Below, one piece after another: positions 24,563-32,134 of a stretch of 40,394 nucleotides of DNA. Source of the stretch: Oscillospiraceae bacterium. Its GTDB lineage: Bacteria; Bacillota; Clostridia; Oscillospirales; Ruminococcaceae. The stretch's first letter is position 1, and the number at the start of each line of letters is the position of its first letter. The translations under genes and the position numbers were made by a program. The stretch is taken from the NCBI GenBank assembly GCA_018434245.1, contig JAHDPQ010000084.1, positions 1-40,394 on the forward strand, written 5' to 3'. The notes under the pieces are model-generated. The model saw only the letters and a list, made by a program, of their open reading frames with translations, was not told the origin of the DNA and made no database searches.

Positions 24563-25774
24563 ATGAAGAAGAGAAACTTTCTGGTCGCTCAGTCCGGAGG
24601 ACCTACTTCCGCCATCAACGCCACTTTGGCCGGCGTGGTGGAGCAGGCTGCTATTTCCGGTAAGGTGGGCAAGGTGTACGGCGCCAAGCACGGCATCAAA
24701 GGTGTGCTGGAGGATAATCTCATTGAAATCGGCGAGATGCTTCAGGAAACCCATGCCATGCTCCGCCTGATTCATACCCCTTCCTCCGCTTTGGGCTCCT
24801 GCCGCCACAAGCTCAAGAGTGCCGAGGACGATCCCGCAACCTATAAGGCTATCTTTGATACTCTGGCCCGTTACGACATCGGCTATTTTGTCTACATCGG
24901 CGGCAACGACTCTATGGATACCGTCCACAAGCTGAGTGAGTATGCTCAGGAGCAGGGCATCGATGTTGCGATTATGGGAGCCCCCAAAACCATCGACAAC
25001 GACCTTTACGGCATGGATCACTCCCCCGGCTTTGGCTCTGCCGCCCGGTACATCGCCACCACTTTTGCCGAGATTTGGTGCGACGCCAAGGTTTACGATT
25101 ACCCCACCGTCACCATTGTGGAAACCATGGGCCGCCACGTAGGCTGGCTCTGTGCCGCTTCGGCTGTGGCCCGCAAAACCGGGGATGCCCCTCACCTCAT
25201 CTACCTGCCCGAGGTTCCCTTTGACGACAACAAGTTTTTGGAGGATGTGAAGGAGCAGCTGGCTCAACATCCTGCTGTGGTTATCGCCATCTCCGAGGGG
25301 ATTAAGCGGGCCAACGGCAAGTATGTCAACGAGGATAACGGCAACGCCAAGGTAGATGCCTTTGGTCACAAGCACATGGGCGGAGCCTGCCGGGTACTGG
25401 AGGACCTGATCAACAACAACATTGAATGCAAGGTCCGCTGCATCGACTTCTCCCTCATGCAGCGCTGTGCCGCCCATCTGGCCTCCCCTGTGGACCTGAC
25501 CGAATCCAGGATTCTGGGTGCCATGAGCCTTTCCCGTGCGCTGGAAGGTGTTTCCGGCGAGGTGAGCGTCCTCACCCGGCTTTCCGATTCCCCTTACCGG
25601 GTAGAGTACTCTACCGTTCACGCCACCACCATTGCCAACCTGGAAAAGGCGATTCCCCGCGAGTGGATCAATGCCCGGGGCAACTTTGTCACCGATGATC
25701 TGATCCGCTATGTGGAGCCTCTGCTGGGCGTACCCTTTGGCGAAGAAGGCTGCGCCAAGCACCTGTGCTTCTAG
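24563..25774 (+). CDS. pfp: 6-phosphofructokinase, PPi-dependent type
   Basis: A 403-residue enzyme phosphorylating fructose 6-phosphate. The N-terminus NFLVAQSGGPTSAINAT, the IGGNDSMDTV motif (about 112-121), GAPKTIDNDLYGMDHSPGFGSA (about 140-160) and ETMGRHVGWL (about 190) are clear. In ATP enzymes the two diagnostic positions are Gly in GGDG and Gly in PGTIDND; here they are Asp (GGND) and Lys (PKTIDND), the combination linked to pyrophosphate as phosphate donor. The reaction would be reversible and energy-saving. GAGGAGG precedes the ATG at seven bases. Two terminators follow. The donor is inferred, not shown. Confidence 0.93.
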   Translation: MKKRNFLVAQSGGPTSAINATLAGVVEQAAISGKVGKVYGAKHGIKGVLEDNLIEIGEMLQETHAMLRLIHTPSSALGSCRHKLKSAEDDPATYKAIFDTLARYDIGYFVYIGGNDSMDTVHKLSEYAQEQGIDVAIMGAPKTIDNDLYGMDHSPGFGSAARYIATTFAEIWCDAKVYDYPTVTIVETMGRHVGWLCAASAVARKTGDAPHLIYLPEVPFDDNKFLEDVKEQLAQHPAVVIAISEGIKRANGKYVNEDNGNAKVDAFGHKHMGGACRVLEDLINNNIECKVRCIDFSLMQRCAAHLASPVDLTESRILGAMSLSRALEGVSGEVSVLTRLSDSPYRVEYSTVHATTIANLEKAIPREWINARGNFVTDDLIRYVEPLLGVPFGEEGCAKHLCF

Positions 25775-25798
25775 GCGGCTTCTCTGCTTAACTTTATA

Positions 25799-25829
25799 CG
25801 CTCCCCGTCTGCCGGTGGGGAGCGTTTTT
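25799..25829 (+). terminator. Terminator of phosphofructokinase gene
   Basis: CGCTCCCC and GGGGAGCG form an eight-bp stem followed by five T. Confidence 0.92.
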
Positions 25830-25842
25830 GCGCAGAATAAAG

Positions 25843-25870
25843 ATACCCCGGCATAGCCGGGGTATTTCTT
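25843..25870 (+). terminator. Second terminator hairpin after phosphofructokinase gene
   Basis: ATACCCCGGC and GCCGGGGTAT form a perfect ten-bp stem with a three-base loop, followed by TTCTT. It backs up the hairpin 14 bases before. Confidence 0.8.
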
Positions 25871-25884
25871 TAACGGGCAAAACC

Positions 25885-26456
25885 CTTTACTACTAGCAGC
25901 GCCTAAAGGGCGCATGTTACGGTCTGGCACACGCGAAGGGATTGTTACTTGCTACCCGTAAACGGGTCAACACTCTAAAGTTGGCTGTTCACCTAGCTGG
26001 TCTAGCTTGAGTTGATTCTGGATGTATTCTTTAATTGTTTTGGTATTTTTACCAACCGTATCTACATAATATCCACGACCCCAAAATTCCAGATCCCGAT
26101 ACTAGTATTTCTTCCCTTTCAGTAATCCCATAACGCTAGACATGCTCATCTTTGGTGGTATTTCTAAAAGCATATGGATATGATCTACGTAGACTTCCGC
26201 TTCCAATATGTTCACACCTTTCCATTTGCACAATTCTCGCAGTATTGCTCCTATTTCCAGCCTCTTGTCCGCGCAAAATACTTTTCTCCTGTATTTCGGT
26301 GCCCACACTACATGATATTAGCAGTTCCATTTTGTATGTGATAAGCTGTGTATGTCATTCATTTTTGATGACCTCCTTTTAATGTTGCTTGCAGTTGCCA
26401 GGCTTATCTTACATCAAAAGGAGCTTTTTATTATGATTCATCGTAAAGCTCCATGG
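25885..26456 (-). mobile_element. Decayed IS200/IS605-family element (ends approximate)
   Basis: A tnpA pseudogene with flanking hairpins. Behind the stop, ACCCGTAAACGGGT (25953-25966) and GCGCCTAAAGGGCGC (25897-25912) are subterminal hairpins. Ahead of the gene, on the minus strand, GGAGCTTT/AAAGCTCC followed by TTTT (26420-26452) resembles the terminator that IS200 carries to stop incoming transcription. There is no tnpB. The exact ends cannot be set, because this family leaves no terminal repeats or target duplication. Confidence 0.75.
25967..26362 (-). pseudogene. tnpA: IS200-type transposase TnpA, broken by two stops and a deletion
   Basis: Read from ATG 26362 the frame gives MNDIHSLSHTKWNC, then a TAA where the family has a codon for Lys or Gln, then YHVVWAPKYRRKVF and the HUH motif in VDHIHMLLEIPPK. 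After LLKGKKY comes a TAG, and about a dozen codons usual at this place are missing before FWGRGYYVDTVGKN. The end, KEYIQNQL, contains the presumed nucleophile Tyr, and the natural stop is at 25967. Y1 transposases nick and join single-stranded DNA as dimers; this copy cannot make a functional one. The ribosome binding site AAAAGGAGG is still intact. Confidence 0.92.
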
Positions 26457-26482
26457 AACCCCGCGTCCAACGCGGGGTTTTT
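26457..26482 (+). terminator. Rho-independent terminator right of the IS200 remnant
   Basis: CCCCGCG, loop TCCAA, CGCGGGG and five T. On the plus strand it stops transcription before the convergent greA gene. Confidence 0.85.
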
Positions 26483-26492
26483 GTATGCAAAT

Positions 26493-26520
26493 AAGGCGGA
26501 CAGCAGTTGCTGTCCGCCTT
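26493..26520 (-). terminator. Terminator hairpin of greA
   Basis: AAGGCGGACAGCA and TGCTGTCCGCCTT form a perfect 13-bp stem with a two-base centre. It lies 70 bases behind the greA stop. The trailing T content is modest (CCTTATTTG). Confidence 0.7.
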
Positions 26521-26590
26521 TGGCGTGGAAATTCCAGCTTTGGGTGGCCCCTGATGGAGTCCTCAAAACGGAGGTATTCTCCTGTTGCCT

Positions 26591-27070
26591 TTACAGGCTG
26601 ATATCTAGAATCTTGTACTGCACCGTGCTACCACTGGGGACGGTAACCGTCACTTCATCGCCGATTTTATGGCCCATCAGCGCTTTGCCCACGGGGGATT
26701 CGTCGGTGATGGTTTCCATTTCGGTATGATGATATTCCAGGGAACTGGTAACGCGGTAGGTAGTTTCTTCGTTGAACTCGATGTCCAGGATCGTAACGGT
26801 TGTCCCGATGGACACCACCTCGGTAGAAATCTTATCCTTTTGGATGAGCTGCGCTTTTTTCAGCTGCTCCTCCAACGTTGCAATCTTGGCCTCCACCAGC
26901 GCCTGCTCGTTTTTGGCCTCGTCATACTCGCTGTTTTCGGAAAGGTCGCCAAAGCCGCGGGCCACACGGATCTTCTCGCTGATTTCCTTGCGCCGAACCA
27001 TTTTGAGTTCCTCCAGCTCGGCTTTGAGCTGCTGGTAACCCTCGGGAGTAATCAGTATTTCACCTGCCAC
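26591..27070 (-). CDS. greA: Transcription elongation factor GreA
   Basis: A 159-residue factor that enters the RNA polymerase secondary channel and lets the enzyme cut backtracked RNA. The N-terminal coiled coil carries the tip motif GDLSENSEYDEAKNEQ (residues about 41-56) with its acidic pair, and the C-terminal FKBP-like domain ends VTVTVPSGSTVQYKILDI. The start is GTG 27070, with AAGGAGGG at 27077-27084 six bases ahead. Transcription starts at a consensus promoter about 150 bases upstream, leaving a long structured leader. Confidence 0.96.
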   Translation of the reverse strand: MAGEILITPEGYQQLKAELEELKMVRRKEISEKIRVARGFGDLSENSEYDEAKNEQALVEAKIATLEEQLKKAQLIQKDKISTEVVSIGTTVTILDIEFNEETTYRVTSSLEYHHTEMETITDESPVGKALMGHKIGDEVTVTVPSGSTVQYKILDISL

Positions 27071-27099
27071 CGGACACCCTCCTTTCTATCAAGCAATAA

Positions 27100-27131
27100 G
27101 GCGGCTGCGGGAAGGACCCCGCGACGCCGCC
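27100..27131 (-). promoter_or_regulatory. Strong hairpin in the greA leader near the ribosome binding site
   Basis: GGCGGC pairs with GCCGCC and GCGGG with CCCGC, with a small internal loop and the six-base loop 27112-27117. It ends 16 bases before the Shine-Dalgarno sequence. A second hairpin, CTGCGGC/GCCGCAG (27174-27192), lies nearer the 5' end. Neither is followed by a T-run, so this is not a plain terminator. Confidence 0.55.
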
Positions 27132-27228
27132 GGATAACCCTTGATACTGTTGAAAAACACTTTCACACAGTAACTGCGGCGCAAGGCCGCAGCTGCAAAA
27201 CCCCATAGGGCTCCGCTCAATACACCTA

Positions 27229-27257
27229 ATTATAGTCAAAGTATATCCCCCTGTCAA
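27229..27257 (-). promoter_or_regulatory. Consensus sigma-A promoter of greA
   Basis: On the minus strand TTGACA (27252-27257) and TATAAT (27229-27234) are 17 bases apart, a full match in both boxes. Start of RNA is expected near 27221. Confidence 0.92.
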
Positions 27258-27305
27258 GCCAAAAAATATAAATTTTTTTGGAATTCTAAACATATTTTTG
27301 TCGCA

Positions 27306-28151
27306 TCAATAAACGCGGTGGAAAAAGCCTGCTTCCCGTAGCAAAATGTACTTCGCTTCCTGGAGCAAAGACTCCTTTCCGTTGATGAAAAGCTGCCCTG
27401 ACCGAAGCTCCGGCAGCCAAAAGCCGTAGCTGTGAAATACCGCCCCCGCAAAGGTGTGGAAGTCGCTTCCCCGGGGCAGCTGGGCCAGATGGGGAGTAGG
27501 CGCCGATACCCTGGGAGCAGAAAAGACGTTGCAGCCCTGAAAATCCGCAAAGACTCCCCCCGCCAGAACGGGGCAGGCCGGGAGCAAAGGCAACGCCTCG
27601 GTGACATCGCCGGGACAAAGCAACAGAACGCAGTCGGCAAAATCCGAAGGCTCCTCCCCCAGCATCACCGGGGCCCCCAGCTCCTCCATGGCCAGATCGG
27701 CGGTCCGTTGGTAGGCAGTCAGGTTGTGAGTTACCACCCGCACCGAGATGTAATGGCGCAGCAAAAACAGCAGCTCCTCCGCCAGTTCTCCTTGGGGGTC
27801 ATAAAGCCCCAAAATCCTGCGGTACAGGGGCATGCGGTTGTCATTGATCAAGTCACAGGCGCACTGCAGTAGCACCCTCCTCTCAAATGCGGTAAACACA
27901 GGCGGCGAAAAGCCCAAATGCTCCGGCGGCTCGTACCCTATGGGAGTGAGGAGATACCGGGTCAGAGGCCGGGCCAGCCGGGCCACAGCCTCCCAGTCCG
28001 GTCTTCCCCTTCGGTTGACCTGAGCTTCCAGCAGGAAAAATTCCGCCCCCAAAGCCCGGGCAGAAAACAGCTCTGTCCGGGTTCGAGCCATGGAGAACAA
28101 GCTCCGTATCCCCCAAGATTTGGGGGGCATCAATTCTAAGCATGCAAACAA
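27306..28151 (-). CDS. Hypothetical protein
   Basis: A 281-residue protein that I do not recognise. It starts with TTG 28151, seven bases behind GGAGG (28159-28163). The first 60 residues contain LGAEFFLLEAQVNRRGRPDWE; about 60-120 hold YLLTPIGYEPPEHLGF and VLLQCACDLINDNRMPLYRRILGLYD; about 135-190 look like a Rossmann-type fold (VRVVTHNLTAYQRTADLAMEELGAPVML then FADCVLLLCPGD). The C-terminal part ends in LQEAKYILLREAGFF. There is no signal peptide or membrane helix. Composition agrees with its neighbours. It precedes greA on the same strand, but greA has its own promoter in the gap. It could be an NAD-binding or regulatory protein; no function is claimed. Confidence 0.7.
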   Translation of the reverse strand: MFACLELMPPKSWGIRSLFSMARTRTELFSARALGAEFFLLEAQVNRRGRPDWEAVARLARPLTRYLLTPIGYEPPEHLGFSPPVFTAFERRVLLQCACDLINDNRMPLYRRILGLYDPQGELAEELLFLLRHYISVRVVTHNLTAYQRTADLAMEELGAPVMLGEEPSDFADCVLLLCPGDVTEALPLLPACPVLAGGVFADFQGCNVFSAPRVSAPTPHLAQLPRGSDFHTFAGAVFHSYGFWLPELRSGQLFINGKESLLQEAKYILLREAGFFHRVY

Positions 28152-28337
28152 CCTGTAGCCTCCGCAGAATATGGCAAAAAAGTATTCCCGGCGCAGCTTT
28201 ATTCCGGACCCGAATCAATATCCGCAAACCGGTCAATGGGACCCTATGTCTTTTACAGGGGCCCAGCATAGGTTCTGCGCATATCTCAAACTTATGCGGG
28301 CTTCCTGCAAATTAGACGTGTTTTTCCCCATACCAAC

Positions 28338-28380
28338 GAGAAAGCCGCCCCTCTCTCATTCACGGAGAAGGGCGGCTCTT
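28338..28380 (-). terminator. Terminator of the ftsEX/protease cluster
   Basis: On the minus strand GCCGCCCTTCTC and GAGAGGGGCGGC form a long stem with a nine-base loop followed by TTTCTC. It is 12 bases behind the S41 protease stop and closes the cluster. Confidence 0.85.
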
Positions 28381-28391
28381 GCCTGCTTGTT

Positions 28392-29765
28392 CTATTCTTC
28401 CTCTGCCATGGAAACTTCCAGCTCGTAATCATCCCAGTTAGACTCCTCCCCCGAGGACGGAGAAGGCTCTTGGGAAGGCTTTGGCTCCTGCTCCGGCTGA
28501 GAGGAGGACGGGGGTGGAGTTTCCGGCTTGCTCACTTCCGGAGACGAGCCGTTTTCTTGCTCCTGCCGTACCTCGCTGGTGCGGTGCATGGCAACGGCCA
28601 CCGCCACGGCCTTTTTAAGCTGAGGGTCCAATTCCTCTCCCAAGCCCTGCCAGGGATCATCCATGGTGACCTCATAGTCGGGGCGCACCCCCACTCCATC
28701 AAAGGTGTCCCCCTTGGGAGCCACCAAAGTGGCGGTGGTAATCTCGATGGCAGAGCCGTCGGAAAGACGGATGATGCTCTGCATGACGCCCTTACCCGTG
28801 GAGGTAACCCCCACCACCCGTGCTTTGCCGTAATCCTTCAGAGCCTGGGCAAACACCTCGGCGCTGCTGGCAGTTCCGCCGTTGATCAGCACCACCATAG
28901 GCAGATCAATTTCCGCCGCGTCGGAGGTAGCCAGCACATTCAGGTTGCCCTCCCGGTCCAGAGAACTGACAATGGGTCCGGTGGGCAGCAGCCGATCCAG
29001 AATGCGGGTGGTAGCGGAAAGCCGCCCCCCCTTGTTGTCCCGCAGGTCAAAGATGAGGGACTGGGCCCCCTGACCAATCAGCTTGTCCATCTCCCGCTTG
29101 AATTGATCGGGGGTATTGGTGTTGAACTCGGTGATGATCAGATACCCTGCCATGGTGTCTCCCAGCATCCGGGAAGAGACACTGGGTACCACCACCACCC
29201 GGCGGGTCAGCTCTTCGGTCCGGTCCACATTGCCGGAACGGACGGTGAGGGTAATGCGAGTTCCCTGCTCCCCCTGTACGGCATCCTTCATCTTGGCGCT
29301 ATTTTCCGGTGTCAGATCGGTATCGTCAATTTTAATGATCAAGTCTCCCGGTACAATTCCCACAGCCAGAGCCGGGGAGTCGGGATACACTTCCTCCACA
29401 ATCAGGTAGCCGTCGGAGCCCACCCGGAGCACCGCCCCAATGTCCGCCACCAGATTATCCTGAGCGCGGAGAATCTTCTCATAGGTTTTGGCATCGTAGT
29501 AGGTGGCGTATTGGTCCCCGATTCCTGCCAGATAGCCTCTGGCCACACTGTCCAGTAGATGTGTTTCGTCAATGGTTCCGCTGTAGTTGGCCCGCACCTC
29601 CCGGTCAATTTCAGCGTATTTGGCCTGTGCGCTTTCCCGTTCCCGCAGGTCTACAATGCGGCTGTTCACCTGCTTGGTGACCGCATCGAAGGTAATGGAA
29701 AAGGTGATGGCTGCCACCAGAAACAACATAGCGATGGCTGCGCCCAGAGAGACTTTTTTATTCAT
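28392..29765 (-). CDS. S41 family C-terminal processing peptidase (CtpA/CtpB-like)
   Basis: A 457-residue secreted or membrane-tethered protease. ATG 29765 follows AAAGGA and gives a signal-anchor (LGAAIAMLFLVAAITFSITF). Residues about 90-175 are the PDZ domain (GAVLRVGSDGYLIVEEVYPDSPA, GIVPGDLIIKIDD). The catalytic Ser is in INGGTASSAEVFAQAL (about 300) and the Lys in VTSTGKGVMQS (about 325). After residue 395 a Pro/Ser/Glu-rich tail of about 60 residues follows, probably disordered. Members trim envelope or sporulation proteins. It is the last gene of a cluster with ftsE, ftsX and an M23 peptidase, an order also known from Bacillus and Clostridia, suggesting work on the same division or spore-wall machinery. 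Confidence 0.93.
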   Translation of the reverse strand: MNKKVSLGAAIAMLFLVAAITFSITFDAVTKQVNSRIVDLRERESAQAKYAEIDREVRANYSGTIDETHLLDSVARGYLAGIGDQYATYYDAKTYEKILRAQDNLVADIGAVLRVGSDGYLIVEEVYPDSPALAVGIVPGDLIIKIDDTDLTPENSAKMKDAVQGEQGTRITLTVRSGNVDRTEELTRRVVVVPSVSSRMLGDTMAGYLIITEFNTNTPDQFKREMDKLIGQGAQSLIFDLRDNKGGRLSATTRILDRLLPTGPIVSSLDREGNLNVLATSDAAEIDLPMVVLINGGTASSAEVFAQALKDYGKARVVGVTSTGKGVMQSIIRLSDGSAIEITTATLVAPKGDTFDGVGVRPDYEVTMDDPWQGLGEELDPQLKKAVAVAVAMHRTSEVRQEQENGSSPEVSKPETPPPSSSQPEQEPKPSQEPSPSSGEESNWDDYELEVSMAEEE

Positions 29766-29850
29766 AAAGGGTTGTCCTTTCCGGAAATCAAAGGCTGATT
29801 GGAACAAAAATGGTCTTCCAGTATCTGGATGCTTTGGGGAAGATATACAC

Positions 29851-29880
29851 CAACCGGGGAGACAAGAAACTCCCCGGTTG
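29851..29880. repeat. Perfect inverted repeat between M23 peptidase and S41 protease genes
   Basis: CAACCGGGGAG and CTCCCCGGTTG form an 11-bp stem with an eight-base loop. No T-run follows on the minus strand (GTGTATATC), so it more likely tunes or processes the shared transcript than ends it. Confidence 0.65.
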
Positions 29881-29901
29881 ATCCGCTGTTATTATAAAGA
29901 G

Positions 29902-31140
29902 CTATTGGCTCCTTCCGATGACATAGGGCTTGGGATTGGTGTGGTTTCCATTGACGCGCACCTCGAAGTGCAGGTGCGGTCCGGTGGACCACCCGGTTGA
30001 ACCCACATTGGCAATGGGGTCCCCCTTGTTCACCACATCCCCCAGACCAACAGTGATGTTGGAAAGGTGGGCGTACAGGGTGGACATGCCGCCGCCGTGG
30101 TCCAGAATCAGGTAGATACCGTAGCCCCGGCCGGGAGTATAGCTCCAGTTGACGTATTTGACGGTGCCGGCGTTGGCCGCCACCACGGTGGCTCCGTAGA
30201 TGGAGCCGTTGGAACCGGCAATATCCATACCGGTGTGAAAGTCGCTGCCCCCAAAGCGAGAGCCGTACTCGGAGGAGATGCGGTAGAAGCCGGGAACCGG
30301 CCATTCCATCTCACCACCGACGTATGGGTTCTTGGACCACTCGATCTTGGCATACAGGTCGTTGATCTCCTGCCGCATAGCCGCCAGCATGGCCTTGTTT
30401 TTTTCCAGGTCGGCGTAATACTCTTTTTCCGTCTGGTCCAGGGAGTGAATCTGCAGGTCTGCCGCCTGCAACTGTCCCGACAGGGTGTGCTGTTTTTCTT
30501 CGTTTTGAGCTTTGTCGCTTTCCAACTGCTCCAGCCTTTCATCCAGCTCCGCTTTAATCTGTTCCAACTCCAGGCGCTGGGTGGTCAGGTCGGCCACCAG
30601 TTTTCGGTCATGGTCCGCTACCCGGGCCATGGAATCGGTGTTGGTCAAAAAGGTAGTAAAGCTGTCCGACCCCAGCAGAAGCCCCAGAGTGGTGGTGTCA
30701 TCCTGCATGTACATGGCCCGCATCCGCTGAAGATAGAGGGCGTAGTTGCGGTCAATTTCCCCTTGCTTATCAGAAATCTCCCGCTTCTTTTCAGCGATGT
30801 CTTGCTCCAGCAAGGTCATGCGCTCCTGCAGTAGGGTAATTTCGTCCTTGGTCAGCTTGATCTGCTGGTCAAGAACTCCACGCTTGGCCTTCACCTGTTC
30901 TTTTTCGCTCTTGGCCTTTTGAATCTCGTTCTGAAGCTGCTTATTTTCCTCTTCAATCCGCTTCATTCGCGAGTTGATCTGAGCGATTTGGCTTTGATAG
31001 TTATCCACCGTACCCTGCGAGATGGCGGGCTGCCCGTTGAGCACGGTAGATGCAAAGGCTTGCCGGGCCGGGCCGGTAACCAGAAGAGCAGTGCAGAGCA
31101 CTGCAGATACAATTGATGCGACAAAACGGTTGGATGGCAA
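29902..31140 (-). CDS. M23 family murein hydrolase with coiled coil (EnvC-like)
   Basis: A 412-residue exported peptidoglycan hydrolase. TTG 31140 is proposed because GGGGG in AGAGGGGG lies nine bases ahead and a signal peptide follows at once (FVASIVSAVLCTALLVTG, then AFAS); ATG 31182 has no ribosome binding site. Residues about 45-240 are two long coiled-coil stretches, as in EnvC and its Firmicute relatives that dock on FtsX. The LytM domain has HTGMDIA (about 305), then YAHLSN and PHLHFEVRVN (about 390), so all zinc ligands are present and the enzyme should itself be active, unlike E. coli EnvC. It lies 97 bases behind ftsX. Confidence 0.93.
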   Translation of the reverse strand: MPSNRFVASIVSAVLCTALLVTGPARQAFASTVLNGQPAISQGTVDNYQSQIAQINSRMKRIEEENKQLQNEIQKAKSEKEQVKAKRGVLDQQIKLTKDEITLLQERMTLLEQDIAEKKREISDKQGEIDRNYALYLQRMRAMYMQDDTTTLGLLLGSDSFTTFLTNTDSMARVADHDRKLVADLTTQRLELEQIKAELDERLEQLESDKAQNEEKQHTLSGQLQAADLQIHSLDQTEKEYYADLEKNKAMLAAMRQEINDLYAKIEWSKNPYVGGEMEWPVPGFYRISSEYGSRFGGSDFHTGMDIAGSNGSIYGATVVAANAGTVKYVNWSYTPGRGYGIYLILDHGGGMSTLYAHLSNITVGLGDVVNKGDPIANVGSTGWSTGPHLHFEVRVNGNHTNPKPYVIGRSQ

Positions 31141-31237
31141 AATACAGTTCCCCCTCTGTGATGTATCGTGCTGTCTGACCATTTAAGTGGAACCCAACCA
31201 GATGCAGAACCCGGGAGTCCCCTGACCAAGCCGTCCT

Positions 31238-32134
31238 TTATACTCTGAGATGCTTGCGAACAAAGATGCCGCTTCCCACCGCGCCGATAAAGACACCCAT
31301 GGTGGCAAAGGCTCCGAATATGTAATGGGCAATAGACCAAAAGTCGATGGCTCGTCCAAAGATAGGGCCGAGGAATGCGCTGAACTTCTCCCCTATCCAG
31401 GCAATCAGGTAGGTGTAACCGAAGCCCAGAATCAGAAAGGCCATAATTGCTGAAAGTAGCCCGATGAGTACCCCTTCCACCAGAAAGGGCATCCGGATAA
31501 AGGTGTCGGTGGCGCCCACATATTTCATGATGTTGATTTCCCTGCGCCGGGAGTAGATGGTGAGCTTGATGTTGTTGGTGATGATCACCACACTGACCAC
31601 CAGCAGGATGGCCACAATTACCGCTCCGGAATAAGCGATGGCCTTGCGCACCGTCACCAGCATGGAGGCCACATCGGTGTTGGCGTTGACCTTTTCGACC
31701 CCTTCCATCTCCCGGAGCTTGGCCACTGTATCTTCAATCCGGGCCAGATCATCGATCTGTACGATAAATTTGTTGGGCATGGGGTTATCCTCCTCCAGCC
31801 CCCCAAACATCACCGGGTCCTGAAGCATCAGCTCCTCCAGGGCCTCCTCTTTAGAAACAAAGGTGCTGCGGGCAATGTTCCCCATACTGCCCAGTTCCAG
31901 CTCCATCATTTCCAGATCGGAAGGCGTCAGCCAGTCCTCCAAAAAGATGGAGACTTCGTTTTGCTCCTCCACAAAGCCCACCATGGCGGTGACGTTGAGG
32001 GAGAGCATGGCGGCACCGCCAATCAGCAGCATACAGGCTACCAGCACGCCGATACAGGCAAAGCTCATCAGCTTGTTGCGAACTACGCTGCGAGCACCTT
32101 CCTTCACCAGATAACCAAAATTGTGCAGCCTCAT
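31238..32134 (-). CDS. ftsX: Cell division ABC-like permease FtsX
   Basis: A 298-residue membrane protein with four helices: one near residues 23-48, then an extracellular loop (about 50-170, WLTPSDLEMMELELGSMGN to VEKVNANTDVASML), and three in the C-terminal half (AYSGAVIVAILLVVSVVIITNN, GVLIGLLSAIMAFLILGFGY, and near the end). The cytosolic signature IYSRRREINIMKYVGATDTFIRMPF, which couples to FtsE, is well conserved. FtsEX uses ATP to switch on peptidoglycan hydrolases outside the cell; the likely client is the next gene. ATG overlaps the ftsE stop by four bases (ATGA). Confidence 0.96.
   Translation of the reverse strand: MRLHNFGYLVKEGARSVVRNKLMSFACIGVLVACMLLIGGAAMLSLNVTAMVGFVEEQNEVSIFLEDWLTPSDLEMMELELGSMGNIARSTFVSKEEALEELMLQDPVMFGGLEEDNPMPNKFIVQIDDLARIEDTVAKLREMEGVEKVNANTDVASMLVTVRKAIAYSGAVIVAILLVVSVVIITNNIKLTIYSRRREINIMKYVGATDTFIRMPFLVEGVLIGLLSAIMAFLILGFGYTYLIAWIGEKFSAFLGPIFGRAIDFWSIAHYIFGAFATMGVFIGAVGSGIFVRKHLRV

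Noticed and set aside
24557-25930. 457-codon open frame on the minus strand over the phosphofructokinase gene
   Set aside because: It lies antisense to an unmistakable gene, has Gly/Val/His-rich composition typical of a mirrored GC-rich frame, and no family motif or ribosome binding site.
29851-29880. Terminator between the M23 peptidase and S41 protease genes
   Set aside because: The stem is perfect but no T-run follows in the direction of transcription, so it was listed only as an inverted repeat.
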